Notes under the pieces: model-generated
Told to the model about the DNA's origin: nothing
Databases searched by the model: none
The model's input: the letters and a program-made list of their open reading frames with translations, nothing else
In this document: one piece after another, positions 36,025-45,061 of the stretch
How positions within the stretch are numbered: position 1 is the first letter of the stretch
How the letters are laid out: each line of letters begins with the position of its first letter
Made by a program: the position numbers and the translations under genes
Assembly: GCA_006226375.1 (NCBI GenBank)
Contig: SBHC01000051.1
Coordinates: 1 to 64,000, forward strand
From: Deltaproteobacteria bacterium
GTDB lineage: Bacteria; Myxococcota_C; UBA6777
Length of the DNA: 64,000 bases
Reading direction: 5' to 3'

Positions 36025-38217
36025 TTAAAACACGTTGAATCCAACCGTGGCAAAGAGCCGAAACGGTGTGCCTGCGGTGTAATGCAGCTGCGGGATCTTT
36101 TGCGCCCCCACCCCTTTTTCGTAGGCAGAGGTGTACACAAACTGACCGTCTTTCCATTGGCTGTTGAGAAGGTTTTGCGCATCCAAACGCAAGAACACCG
36201 GGCCAATTTGAACCCGTGCGACAGCGTTGAGTTGGAAGACGGTGTCGGCTTCAAAACCAAACGGGAGAGGCCGAGGTCCCAACACAAAGGTCCGGACGCC
36301 CAAGAGCACCTTCCAGAACCGGTTCCGCGATTGCCAGCGCATCACCAAACCATTTCGCATCAACAAACGCGGCGCAAACGGTATCGGTGAGCCATCTGCA
36401 AGAAGCTGGCCTTCGCTGTACGTCAACGAAGTATCCAGCCACAGCCATGGGACAAACAGCCGGACACGAAAGGCCAACTCACCGCCCACCCGCCAGCTTG
36501 AACCGGCGTAAAGGTTGTTGGCCGTCGCGTGGTCAAAGATCAGCTCTTGCGCCATGTACACACCAAAGGCGGCAAGCGACACATTCGCCCAGTCTTTGTA
36601 GCGGAACCGCACGCCCACTTCGGCGTTGTGAGCTTCCTGAAACGGCACCCGCTCACCTTCTCGCAAGCTTCGCGCCTGCACCGAACGAAAGCCCAGTCCG
36701 TACGCGGCAAACAGGTTCCAACGACGCGCAAAGCGAAACCGTAGAATCGTCCGAGGGGCCAGAAACAATCCAGCGCCGTCTCGGGTAGGACCACGGATAT
36801 CGTCGGCCGAGGCGACGTCTTCAACCGCGAGACCCAACATGGTCGCTCGCAGTGAGACATCCCAATAGAACCAGCGCACCGGATGAAACTGGAACGTTCC
36901 CCAGGCCGCGAGCTGATAGGTTTGCACGGTGGCATCAATTTCAGTGGTATGACGTTGATCGGTATCAGTCAGTCGATGTTGGCTTTGCTGAATGCTATCG
37001 TAACGAATCTCAGCGCCCGTTTGGATACGCTGCCGCAAGCCCCACCAATACCAGGAGCGTTGCCACTTCGCCTGTCCTCCAGCCTGCACAAAGCTGTGAA
37101 GTTGCTCAAAGGTGTCGCCCTTCTCGGAGAGCAGAAAGCCCGTGAAGTTTTCCTTGAGGCGTAAGTCCCGAGCCATCGCGTACATCATCACAGACGCTCG
37201 CTGTGGGCCGTCTCGCCAAGACAACGTGGCCTGACCCAAGAATCGACCGGAGTGACCCCCCAAGCCTTCTTGTTGGGCGTCGTAAAATCCGACGTTTCCG
37301 TTCTGAAGGTCGAACTCACGAAGCACACCGGCGCTGCCAAAGCGGCCGTAATGACCAGCCACAAGGAGCCGCAGTCGAAACTTCTGAATGCGCCATTGGA
37401 ACTGGGCCATGCCACGACCTTCGATCCAGCCGCGGCCTTCACCGAAGCCGTTACTTTCTGCAAACTGGGCTGCCACAAACGACTCTTTGCCCATCCCTCG
37501 GGGTCCCCATGAGACCCCAAGTTCGCGCCGCAAGAAGTTATCCACGCCACCGTACACCGTCAGGCCACGCTGCTCCAAGCCAAGATCCACTTCCAGGCTA
37601 CCGGTGATGGCAAAGTCTCCCTGGTGTCCGGCGAATGGGCCTTTCAAAGACCGCAGTCGCAGCACAGCGTTGGGTAACAAAAACCCGATGTCTGCGTACC
37701 CCTGGCCATGGATGTTGGAAGCCTCATTGATCGGGATGCCTTGCACCCGAACTTCCAACTCAGAGCCATGCACCGCGTCAAAGCCTCGAAGAAAAAACTG
37801 ATGAGCCTTCCCCCGGCCTGTGTGCTGCGAAATGTACAAGCCTGAAACGGAGTTCAGCACATCAGCAGCTTGCGACCGAGCGTAGGTTTTGAGTTGTTTC
37901 TGTCCAACCTCATCGGACGCTGCAGTTGCCGCACGAAACACACGCGCTCGTGTCTCTGATGAGAACACAAACATGGGCTTCTTCGCACGAGGCGGCTTTC
38001 TTCGCGTCTTAGACTTTGAAGCTTTGAAGCTCTTGGACGGTTGTGACTTCGTCTTGGCCTTTCGCCCGTTCTTGGGTTGTTTTGTAGTGGCTGAAGTACC
38101 GCGCGGCGTAAGTGTTTTGGGCGTTGGAGCTGCCCACAAGGCATTTCCCGACCACAACACACCACACAGCAGACACAGCCCCACCACGATCCCACGAACT
38201 CGCGATCGATGGTACAT
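36025..38217 (-). CDS. TonB-dependent outer-membrane receptor
   Basis: The protein (about 730 residues) has a signal peptide (MYHRSRVRGIVVGLCLLCGV...NALWAA), an unusual Lys/Arg/Pro-rich linker of about 60 residues, a plug domain (SQAADVLNSVSGLYISQHTGRGKAHQFFLRGF) and a long beta-barrel ending in an aromatic residue (GFNVF). It transports a ligand through the outer membrane with TonB energy; ExbB, ExbD and TonB are not in the window. Start: the ATG at 38217 gives a normal signal peptide and has AGG 8 bp upstream; GTG 38259 and ATG 38238 are in frame but would add residues before the signal sequence. Neighbours indicate a metal ligand, perhaps zinc or copper (inference). Confidence 0.88.
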   Translation of the reverse strand: MYHRSRVRGIVVGLCLLCGVLWSGNALWAAPTPKTLTPRGTSATTKQPKNGRKAKTKSQPSKSFKASKSKTRRKPPRAKKPMFVFSSETRARVFRAATAASDEVGQKQLKTYARSQAADVLNSVSGLYISQHTGRGKAHQFFLRGFDAVHGSELEVRVQGIPINEASNIHGQGYADIGFLLPNAVLRLRSLKGPFAGHQGDFAITGSLEVDLGLEQRGLTVYGGVDNFLRRELGVSWGPRGMGKESFVAAQFAESNGFGEGRGWIEGRGMAQFQWRIQKFRLRLLVAGHYGRFGSAGVLREFDLQNGNVGFYDAQQEGLGGHSGRFLGQATLSWRDGPQRASVMMYAMARDLRLKENFTGFLLSEKGDTFEQLHSFVQAGGQAKWQRSWYWWGLRQRIQTGAEIRYDSIQQSQHRLTDTDQRHTTEIDATVQTYQLAAWGTFQFHPVRWFYWDVSLRATMLGLAVEDVASADDIRGPTRDGAGLFLAPRTILRFRFARRWNLFAAYGLGFRSVQARSLREGERVPFQEAHNAEVGVRFRYKDWANVSLAAFGVYMAQELIFDHATANNLYAGSSWRVGGELAFRVRLFVPWLWLDTSLTYSEGQLLADGSPIPFAPRLLMRNGLVMRWQSRNRFWKVLLGVRTFVLGPRPLPFGFEADTVFQLNAVARVQIGPVFLRLDAQNLLNSQWKDGQFVYTSAYEKGVGAQKIPQLHYTAGTPFRLFATVGFNVF

Positions 38218-38315
38218 CCTGAAAACCTGTAGTGGCATCACCTGAAAGACAGTAGACACAACAGCGCCCGCTCCAAACCGGAGCCATCTATCTCACAGGA
38301 GATCAAATCAACTTG

Positions 38316-38939
38316 TCATACCGAAAAGTCAGGGAGGCCAACAGGAGGAGCGCGAGGCTGTGAAGGATACCTGTCGTGTTTGTTTTCAAGATGAGAGAAA
38401 GAGAAGAGGTTGCGGTAACGTGTTGGGGGATAGACCACCAATACCGCCGCGAAAGAAAGAGACGGACACAAGCTCAGGCCAAAGTGCCAGAGCGTACCCT
38501 CTCCGTGAGAATGTGAACCTTGCAGCGGTTCACCGTGACTGTGTTCCTCACCACGCAAGGTCTGTGAGGAATCATGAGAGTGAGGGGTTCCGTGATGGTG
38601 GGCCTGCTCATGAGGAGTCAATCGCTCCCAAGAAGGAACAGGCACCACAGCAACGGCTGGGGGTCGAACGCTGCTCAAAGAGGCTGGTTGTACGGAAGCC
38701 TGCTTCGTAGAAGATGGCTCTTCGGACAGAGCCAAAGCGTCCCATGCGTCTTGGGCAACAGCCTCCAAGGAAGCCGCGATACGTTGGTCTTCCCAAGACG
38801 AGTGATGTGGTGTTTGTGCGTGCTGCCACTGGTGAAGCAAAGGCAAAACAGCAACCCCAGTCACAAACCAAACCAGTCCCATCACACCCCAAAAAGGGCG
38901 CGCGAAGGCGGGTAGGCACGGGAGTCTGTTCTTCAACAT
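38316..38939 (-). CDS. His-rich membrane protein upstream of TonB receptor
   Basis: About 207 residues. One transmembrane helix lies near the N-terminus (about 13-35, FWGVMGLVWFVTGVAVL), followed by a His-rich periplasmic region: QWQHAQTPHHSSW and, nearer the end, clusters such as HEQAHHHGTPHSHD and HSHGEPLQGSHSHGEG; a second hydrophobic stretch (FGLSLCPSLSFAAVLVVY) follows. His/HSH clusters of this type are typical of proteins that hold or chaperone zinc, nickel or copper. The ATG at 38939 is preferred over an earlier start at 39023, because the helix then stands at the N-terminus, but the ribosome site is poor. It is the first gene of the probable locus ending at 34351. Confidence 0.65.
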   Translation of the reverse strand: MLKNRLPCLPAFARPFWGVMGLVWFVTGVAVLPLLHQWQHAQTPHHSSWEDQRIAASLEAVAQDAWDALALSEEPSSTKQASVQPASLSSVRPPAVAVVPVPSWERLTPHEQAHHHGTPHSHDSSQTLRGEEHSHGEPLQGSHSHGEGTLWHFGLSLCPSLSFAAVLVVYPPTRYRNLFSFSHLENKHDRYPSQPRAPPVGLPDFSV

Positions 38940-39150
38940 TGCATTTGCTTTCTGACAAGGGTACGTTGCAAAAACACTGTACCTATGTTGCACATTCCTG
39001 TCCAATCCATCTCGAAGAGCCAACCGTTTTCGTTAGAGGCAACGACAGACTGGAAGCGTTCAGCACACGTTGTGCTCTCTCTATCAACGAAGCCCAATAA
39101 CGATTGGATTTGCACAACCTTCGTTCCGAGAAACCAAAGAGAACCTCCTT

Positions 39151-40612
39151 ATGACAGAACTGGAACAGCTTCAGCAGGCCCTCGACGATGTGGAGAACGA
39201 ATGCTTTGACATCATCGACCTCTACGACATCACAGAGTCCTTGGTGATTGAGGATGAAGCCACACTGGAGTTGCTGCTCTCGCATCTTGAGACCGACCGG
39301 TGGCGCGTAGAGATGGCGATCACGGAAACCCTGGGCCGTTCCACGATAGCTCACGAACGGATCGGGCCGATCCTTGTGCAAAGACTTCACCGGCCGGATT
39401 CGTCCGTTGTGGAAGAAGCCGCCAAAGCCTTTGCCCGGTTCCCTACCCAGGCTGAAGCAGGAGCGCCGCGTCTGATCGCCTTGTTGAACCATGAGCACCC
39501 ATGGAAACGCCATAACGTAACTGGAGTCTACAAAGCTGCGATTTGTCGCTCATTCTCGGTTCCATGAGGAGGCTGTCTCGTGGCTGCTCCAACAGCTTCA
39601 TGGACCACAACGGGAGGCTGTGCTGGAGCTGCTGCCACACGTCCAGGTTGGGCAAGCGCAGGTCAAAGAGACCTTACAGAGAGAGTTGTCCACAGCCTCG
39701 GATGCCGTTCTGGTGCGTGAGACGCTTCGAGCCTTGGGAGAGACCATCACTGCGCCGCGGGAAACAAAAGGGTTTGACTGGCAAAGTCAAGTCACAGGGG
39801 TATGGAAGCTATCGGGGAAACTGGTGTCGCCAATCCTGGCAGCGACCCCACAACGTATTGCATTTGGAGTCCATGAAATACTCCAAAGCACCGGTGATGA
39901 CGCATGGACCACAGACGAGGACGCCGTCTACCTTGGATGGCTCGCAGAAACCGGAGAGCCTGTCACGTCTCGCTTGCCGGCCCATCTCCCCCCTGTTCCA
40001 GGTGGTGGTTACGGTGCCAAGCGCCGCTGGTCCATTGCAGCCCTCGACCAAGGGCCTGTGGCCGTCTTGCATGACCCATTCTCAGAATCAGGCGGGTGGG
40101 GTTGGCGCTCTCGTGTGGTTCGGCTGGACTGGAACGGTCAATGGTGGCGCGGCCAATCCAAAACGAACCCAGTCGAATGGGTCCCTTGGAAACCCACGGA
40201 TACTCCCTCTGACGCTGCCTACTGTTTCGGCGAGTTGGTCGTCTGGAACGATGGAACAGGCACCCAGGCTGTCATCGACAATACACCTTACTTCCTCGAC
40301 GATTGGGAGCTATCTGACGCCGTCGCTGGCGCGATGGAAGCCGCCGAACAAAGCCGCTCTTCCTGGACCTCGCTTCCTGTGAAAGAAGGGCAAGAAGACA
40401 GCTGGACCGTGGACGGCCTTGTCTTTCACGATATGTTAGCCTGGCTTCCGCAAGAGATCCCGGCCTACCAGGATGTCCCGAGCCATAGATTTAGCGTGGA
40501 GAGCGCCCTTCGAATCGGCGCAACGTTGGTCCTTGCCGTTCGAGGATGGAGCAAAGAACAACCAGGACCTCTCGATGCTCTGCTACGTATCCAACTGCCA
40601 GAAGGACAGTAA
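39151..40612 (+). pseudogene. HEAT-repeat protein gene disrupted by a frameshift
   Basis: The first part (39151-39567, frame 1) encodes alpha-helical HEAT-like repeats (LELLLSHLETDRWRVEMAI, VVEEAAKAFARFP) and ends shortly after VYKAAICRSF. The continuation in frame 2, open from 39521, reads RFHEEAVSWLLQQL...REAVLELLPHV, again HEAT-like, and goes on to 40612 with a beta-rich domain (WGWRSRVVRLDWNGQWWRG). The switch must lie near 39525-39560. A one-base deletion or insertion, or a sequencing error, explains it; a programmed slip is not supported by an obvious slippery heptamer. Reading frame intact before and after argues for a recent event. The function is not known; such proteins often belong to surface or repair-associated HEAT families. 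Confidence 0.7.
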
Positions 40613-40626
40613 CGTATCCAATCGGC

Positions 40627-41484
40627 TTAATGCTCACCTGTCAGGTTCTGCTTCTCGAAGATCTTAGCCTGAATGTTAAGTTCGTGCATGGCTCGCAAGG
40701 CACAGAAGAACAGGCTGGCCCGACCGTCCATGAACCCTCGCTTAATGATGTAAAGGTACACAAACATCAACATCGGTTTACCCGGCATCCGAATGTACAG
40801 CGCTTTAAGAAACTTTCGCCGCTTCACCGGGTCGTTGGACAACAAGTCCTGCATTGGAGGTAGCGCTTCTTCAAGCTGGTTGAGCCGACGCTTCGCGTTC
40901 CAATCGGAGAACTCATTCTGCTTGCGAATCCAGTACGACAGATCCTGGTTGGTGTCATGGATCAGATGGTTTTCGAGTGTTCCTGTTTTGCCATGGACCA
41001 CGATGTTTTCGTGAACTTCGTTGTCCCAGCCACCCTCGTCTCGCATCCCCAGATCTTCGTACTCCCCTGCCCCTTTCCGGAACAACCGAAGCATCCAACC
41101 ATGGTTCCACGAGCGCTTCATCCACTTGCCCAAGAAAATAAACTTCCAACGCAGGTAATAGCCGACGATATCCGGGTTTTGTATTGCTGCTGCCATTTCA
41201 TCACGGAGCGCATCGGTGACTCGCTCGTCCGCATCGAGGATTAAGATCCACTTGGTCGCGATATCGAGGTTGCGGATCGCCCAGTTCTTCTTTTTGGGCC
41301 AACCCCCATCGTAGTCAAATTGAACAACCTCGGCACCCATGGACTCGGCGATTTCAACGGTGCCGTCCTTGCTATGCGAGTCCACAACGTACACCTTTTC
41401 AGCCCAGCGAACGCTATCAATCGCCTTCCGAATGTTAAGCGCTTCGTTCTTCGCGGGAATGATCACAGTGATAGGAAGTGACAT
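40627..41484 (-). CDS. Family 2 glycosyltransferase, LPS-core type
   Basis: The 285-residue GT2 enzyme has the GT-A start ITVIIPAKNEALNIRKAIDSV, the DSHSKDGT loop and the DXD motif in LILDADERV. This order resembles the WaaE/KdtX group that adds a sugar to the LPS inner core; the tail PGKPMLMFVYLYIIKRGF(M)DG is also typical of this group. The start at 41484 follows GAGGAG; an upstream ATG at 41505 is rejected. It is convergent with the broken HEAT gene and divergent from the permease at 41776. Confidence 0.9.
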   Translation of the reverse strand: MSLPITVIIPAKNEALNIRKAIDSVRWAEKVYVVDSHSKDGTVEIAESMGAEVVQFDYDGGWPKKKNWAIRNLDIATKWILILDADERVTDALRDEMAAAIQNPDIVGYYLRWKFIFLGKWMKRSWNHGWMLRLFRKGAGEYEDLGMRDEGGWDNEVHENIVVHGKTGTLENHLIHDTNQDLSYWIRKQNEFSDWNAKRRLNQLEEALPPMQDLLSNDPVKRRKFLKALYIRMPGKPMLMFVYLYIIKRGFMDGRASLFFCALRAMHELNIQAKIFEKQNLTGEH

Positions 41485-41775
41485 GGATGGGTTGCTCCTC
41501 ACCATTTTACGTTCAACAACACCTAAGACAATGTAGGCTCTTCGTACCTTCTTTTCGCCTGAGTGGCAGAGGTATCACACCTCACCCCTCCATCGCCAGC
41601 ATTGAATGTCATTCCATCTTACAATTTATGGAGACTTGGGTTGACATAACATATAGACTTCATACCCACGACCCAAACATCTTCGGTCCGCGTTGTTGGT
41701 TTGGGGTTGCACTTTCTTTGAAAAAAGAGACACTGCTTTCAACCAGAAAACAAGGACAGGACAAGGAGAGTTGGG

Positions 41776-43065
41776 ATGTTGGAGAAGTGGTTTCGGATCC
41801 AGGAGAGAGGTTCCAGCGTTTCGACAGAGTTAATGGCCGGGGCCACCACGTTCTTGGCGGCGGCGTACATTATCGCGATACATCCATCGATTTTGAGCGC
41901 AGCAGGAATGCCCAAAGGCGCACTGATCACGGTAACATGCCTTGTAGCAGGGCTGGGAACGTTGCTGTTTGCGCTGTGGCCGAAGGTCCCTTTCATGATG
42001 GCTCCTGGTATGGGACTCAACGCCTTCTTTACCTACACGCTGGTATTGCAGCACAAGCTCAGTTGGCAAACAGCGCTGGGCGTGGTGTTTCTCTCAGGCT
42101 GCTTGTTTTTGTTGCTGACAGCCGTTGGCATTCGCGAGCGGATCATCCATGCGATTCCGCCGTCGATTCGGGTGGCAACGACCGTTGGGATTGGGTTGTT
42201 CATCGCATTCCTTGGCCTACAAAAGATGGGCGTTGTCGTTGACCACAAGGCAACGTTGGTCACGCATGGAGCCATCAACAAAACGGTGCTGTTGGGTCTG
42301 GTTGGCCTCATTCTGATTGGAATCATGGAAGCCTGGAAGGTCCGTGGCGCGATGTTATGGGGCATCTTGAGCGTTACGGCTCTTGCCATTCCTGTTGGCT
42401 TGACCACTCTTCCTGACAAGCTTGTGGCTACACCCCAGTCGATCGCTCCCATTGCCTTTCAGCTCAACCTCGCCGAAGCCATCTCCCCTGCTCTATGGGG
42501 AACGATCTTTAGCTTTATGTTTGTCGACTTGTTTGATTCGCTGGGCACGTTGATGGGGATCTCTTCCGAAGCCGGCATGGTCCAAGAGGACGGAACCATC
42601 GACAAGATGGGTTCGATGTTGGGGGCAGATGCTATCGCTACCGTTGGAGGGGCGCTGCTTGGAACCTCCACAACCACCGCCTACATCGAGAGCGGCGCTG
42701 GCATCGCGCAAGGGGGTCGAACAGGTTTAGCCTCCGTGATGACGGGTGTGTTGTTCTTGCTGTCGATGTTTCTTTGGCCGATCGTCCTTATCATTCCTGG
42801 CTGTGCAACAGCACCGGCGCTGGTGATGGTGGGTGTGGCGATGCTTAAGCACATCAAAGCCCTCGACGTTAGCGACATCGAAGAAGCGTTACCCGCGTTC
42901 CTGACCATGGCGCTGATGCCCTTCACCTACTCCATCTCCCACGGCATTATGTTTGGCTTTCTCAGCTATGTGTTGCTGAAAGTGGCTCGTGGCAAGTGGT
43001 CCGACCTCAACCCCATTCTGGTGATCATTGCGGTGCTGTCCGCCGTCAACCTCGTCCTCGTGTAA
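41776..43065 (+). CDS. NCS2/AzgA-family purine permease
   Basis: The 429-residue integral membrane protein has about 12-14 hydrophobic segments. Conserved NCS2 AzgA-group motifs include ELMAGATTFLAAAYIIAIHP, MMAPGMGLNAFFTYT and FVDLFDSLGTLMGIS and GTSTTTAYIESGAGIAQGGRTGL. It imports adenine, guanine or hypoxanthine by proton symport. Ribosome site: ACAAGGAGAG before the ATG. The 291-bp gap upstream carries TTGACA at 41641 without a good -10, and the short inverted repeat GAATG-T-CATTC near 41604. I looked for a purine riboswitch there and found none. Confidence 0.93.
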   Translation: MLEKWFRIQERGSSVSTELMAGATTFLAAAYIIAIHPSILSAAGMPKGALITVTCLVAGLGTLLFALWPKVPFMMAPGMGLNAFFTYTLVLQHKLSWQTALGVVFLSGCLFLLLTAVGIRERIIHAIPPSIRVATTVGIGLFIAFLGLQKMGVVVDHKATLVTHGAINKTVLLGLVGLILIGIMEAWKVRGAMLWGILSVTALAIPVGLTTLPDKLVATPQSIAPIAFQLNLAEAISPALWGTIFSFMFVDLFDSLGTLMGISSEAGMVQEDGTIDKMGSMLGADAIATVGGALLGTSTTTAYIESGAGIAQGGRTGLASVMTGVLFLLSMFLWPIVLIIPGCATAPALVMVGVAMLKHIKALDVSDIEEALPAFLTMALMPFTYSISHGIMFGFLSYVLLKVARGKWSDLNPILVIIAVLSAVNLVLV

Positions 43066-43105
43066 CGAAACGCCCTCAAGCAATGCATGGGATGGGATGG
43101 ACAAC

Positions 43106-43717
43106 TCAGGAAGTTTCGATCCATGAATGCTGGAGGAGATGGTTCTCGCCGTCCCACAAAGAGACTTCAAACACATCGCCCGCAACCAGATCGCCAACGC
43201 CGTGAGGGGTTCCAGTCATAACGAGGTCCCCATCAGCAAGAGAGAAATGGCGGGCAACTTCAGCCAGGATCGCCTCCGGCTTGTGAATCATCTCGGGCAC
43301 CCCACCCTTTTGGCGAGACTCCCCGTTGATGAAAAGCTCCAGCCACAACGAACTCCAGTCTTGCGGAAGATCCACAAACGGGCTCATCACAGCGGCACCA
43401 TCGAAGGCTTTGGCTTTTTCCCACGGCAACCGGCTCTCTTTGAGACGCTGTTGAACCTCCACCAAAGTCAGATCCAGCCCGAGTCCAACGGCAACAGGCC
43501 GTCCACCTTCCATCAAGAAGGTGATTTCGGTTTCAAAGCGACACCGCTCTTGCGGTACAACCAGCGAATCGCTCAAGGAAGAGTTGGGCTTCAGGAACAG
43601 CACAAGCTCCCCAGGCACCGGGTTGTTTAGCTCTTCAATGTGCTTAACGTAGTTGCGCCCCACACACACCAGCTTCGACGGCGCAAACGTTCGCTCTCCC
43701 CAAGAAACAGTCTTCAT
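43106..43717 (-). CDS. Fumarylacetoacetate hydrolase family protein
   Basis: The 203-residue protein carries the FAH fold: LVCVGRNYVKHIEEL, FLKPNSSLSD, the metal-binding ETEITFLM Glu pair and FTGTP-like VMTGTPHGVG. The short length and start fit the YcgM/acylpyruvase type (hydrolysis of a C-C bond in acylpyruvates) rather than full fumarylacetoacetase. AAGGAAG lies 7 bp before the ATG at 43717. It is convergent with the purine permease and upstream of the SDR on the same strand (42 bp). Confidence 0.9.
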   Translation of the reverse strand: MKTVSWGERTFAPSKLVCVGRNYVKHIEELNNPVPGELVLFLKPNSSLSDSLVVPQERCRFETEITFLMEGGRPVAVGLGLDLTLVEVQQRLKESRLPWEKAKAFDGAAVMSPFVDLPQDWSSLWLELFINGESRQKGGVPEMIHKPEAILAEVARHFSLADGDLVMTGTPHGVGDLVAGDVFEVSLWDGENHLLQHSWIETS

Positions 43718-43759
43718 ACAAGCTTCCTTTGCAACCAAAAAGGAAAGAGTAAGCCCAGG

Positions 43760-44524
43760 TTAGGACTGACCCGGTGGAATGGGTGCGAAATGATCCATCA
43801 CCCAACGTGTAAGGCCTGGAAAATGCCGGGCCACCACATACCAGCGGGGATAGATCAATCGCTTGCGACGAGACCGAACCGCCCGGCGAATTCGACGCGC
43901 CAACGTCGTGGTGTTTCCCTCTGGCAGAACTTTGGGAGGAGCCTGATCCCCATACGCCTCAAAGGCTTTGTTGGCCATGTCTGTTGTCACAGGTCCAGGG
44001 TACACCGTTAAGACATTCACGCCGGTGCCTCGAAGCTCTCCATGGAGCGACTCCGAAGCAGCAGCAAAGCCAGCCTTGGCCGCGCTGTAGTAGAACATCC
44101 CAGGAGTGGGAGCCAGCGCCGCCAGAGAAGCTACATTCACGATGGTGCCTTTGTTGCGTTCCAGCATTCGAGGCAGAATCGCACGGACCAACCGCAACGG
44201 GGAGTTGAGATCGACAGCGAGCAGCCAGTCGCCGTCTGCAGGATCGGCGTCAACGAGAGGACCTACAATCTGCACCCCGGCGTTGTTCACAAAGACATCG
44301 ATCAGACCCATCGCTTCTTCCGCAGCATCAAGCCAATCGGCCGCGGTCTCTGGGTCGCTGAGATCTTTGGAGATGATGTGTGTGGTGCCGCCCACATCCT
44401 TCGCGATGGCTTCCATCCTATCGGTCCGTCGAGCCACCATCGTAACGGAAGCTCCTGCTGCCACATACTCGCGGACCAAGCCTTCGCCAATCCCGCTGGA
44501 GGCACCTGTAATCACAACATGCAT
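43760..44524 (-). CDS. Short-chain dehydrogenase/reductase
   Basis: The 254-residue SDR has the nucleotide motif TGASSGIGEG (about 6-15), NNAG, and the active-site YYSAAKAG after a Ser-containing VNVASLAAL segment. It lacks a clear Asp after beta-2 (TMVARRTDR is Arg-rich), which suggests NADPH preference. The C-terminus is hydrophobic/basic, as in membrane-associated SDRs. The start at 44524 follows GGGAGATTCGG. Substrate unknown. It lies in a minus-strand run with the FAH and DoxX-like genes. Confidence 0.92.
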   Translation of the reverse strand: MHVVITGASSGIGEGLVREYVAAGASVTMVARRTDRMEAIAKDVGGTTHIISKDLSDPETAADWLDAAEEAMGLIDVFVNNAGVQIVGPLVDADPADGDWLLAVDLNSPLRLVRAILPRMLERNKGTIVNVASLAALAPTPGMFYYSAAKAGFAAASESLHGELRGTGVNVLTVYPGPVTTDMANKAFEAYGDQAPPKVLPEGNTTTLARRIRRAVRSRRKRLIYPRWYVVARHFPGLTRWVMDHFAPIPPGQS

Positions 44525-44590
44525 TCCGAATCTCCCAACAAGGGTGTCTTTCAACCCGTTCGTGCGACCATTCCACAGGAAGAACCGGCC

Positions 44591-44989
44591 TTAAAAGTCG
44601 GTTCGAGCAGCCATACCAAACGCAGCACCGGCCAGAGCAATATCCTTGAGCAGATGCACTTGAGCCAGGGAGCGAGGAACATTCCCGGTGGGGTTCATGA
44701 CAGAGGGCAAATGAACCATCACGGCAAAGAGCAACAACATCACACCCAACATCACGCCTGCCCAGAAGGGAAAGACATTGGCGATGAAGCAGATGCAAGC
44801 AACAACCATCGCGGCTCCGGTCAGGTAGACCCAGAACGCTCCAGGACCAGGAATGTATCCAGGCACCATTCCCGCCATCTGACGGACTTTAAGGAAGTGA
44901 AAGACCCCAAAGACACCAAACGGAAGGGCAAAGAGATAGGTAGAGATATCGTGCACCAAAGTTCCCAGAAAGCCTCGGTCGTAAGACAT
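44591..44989 (-). CDS. DoxX-like membrane protein
   Basis: A 132-residue protein with four hydrophobic helices and the pattern FGVFHFLKVRQMAGMVPGYIPGPG..., NVPRSLAQVHLLKDIALAG, typical of DoxX/DUF-type small membrane proteins whose role is not settled. AAGGAGTGAATGG precedes the ATG at 44989. It lies 66 bp upstream of the SDR on the same strand and may be in one transcript with it. Confidence 0.75.
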   Translation of the reverse strand: MSYDRGFLGTLVHDISTYLFALPFGVFGVFHFLKVRQMAGMVPGYIPGPGAFWVYLTGAAMVVACICFIANVFPFWAGVMLGVMLLLFAVMVHLPSVMNPTGNVPRSLAQVHLLKDIALAGAAFGMAARTDF

Positions 44990-45061
44990 CCATTCACTCC
45001 TTTTCTTGAAAGGTCCATCACGACAGGATGACCGTCCAGCACCAAACTGACGGACGAAGAT

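Noticed and set aside
41506..41775. Purine riboswitch upstream of the AzgA-type permease
   Set aside because: No three-way junction core with the conserved pyrimidine contacts was found by eye.
44042..45031. Plus-strand frame of 329 codons opposite the SDR and DoxX-like genes
   Set aside because: Shadow of two minus-strand genes with clear motifs; composition is Arg/Gly/His-rich without protein-like pattern.
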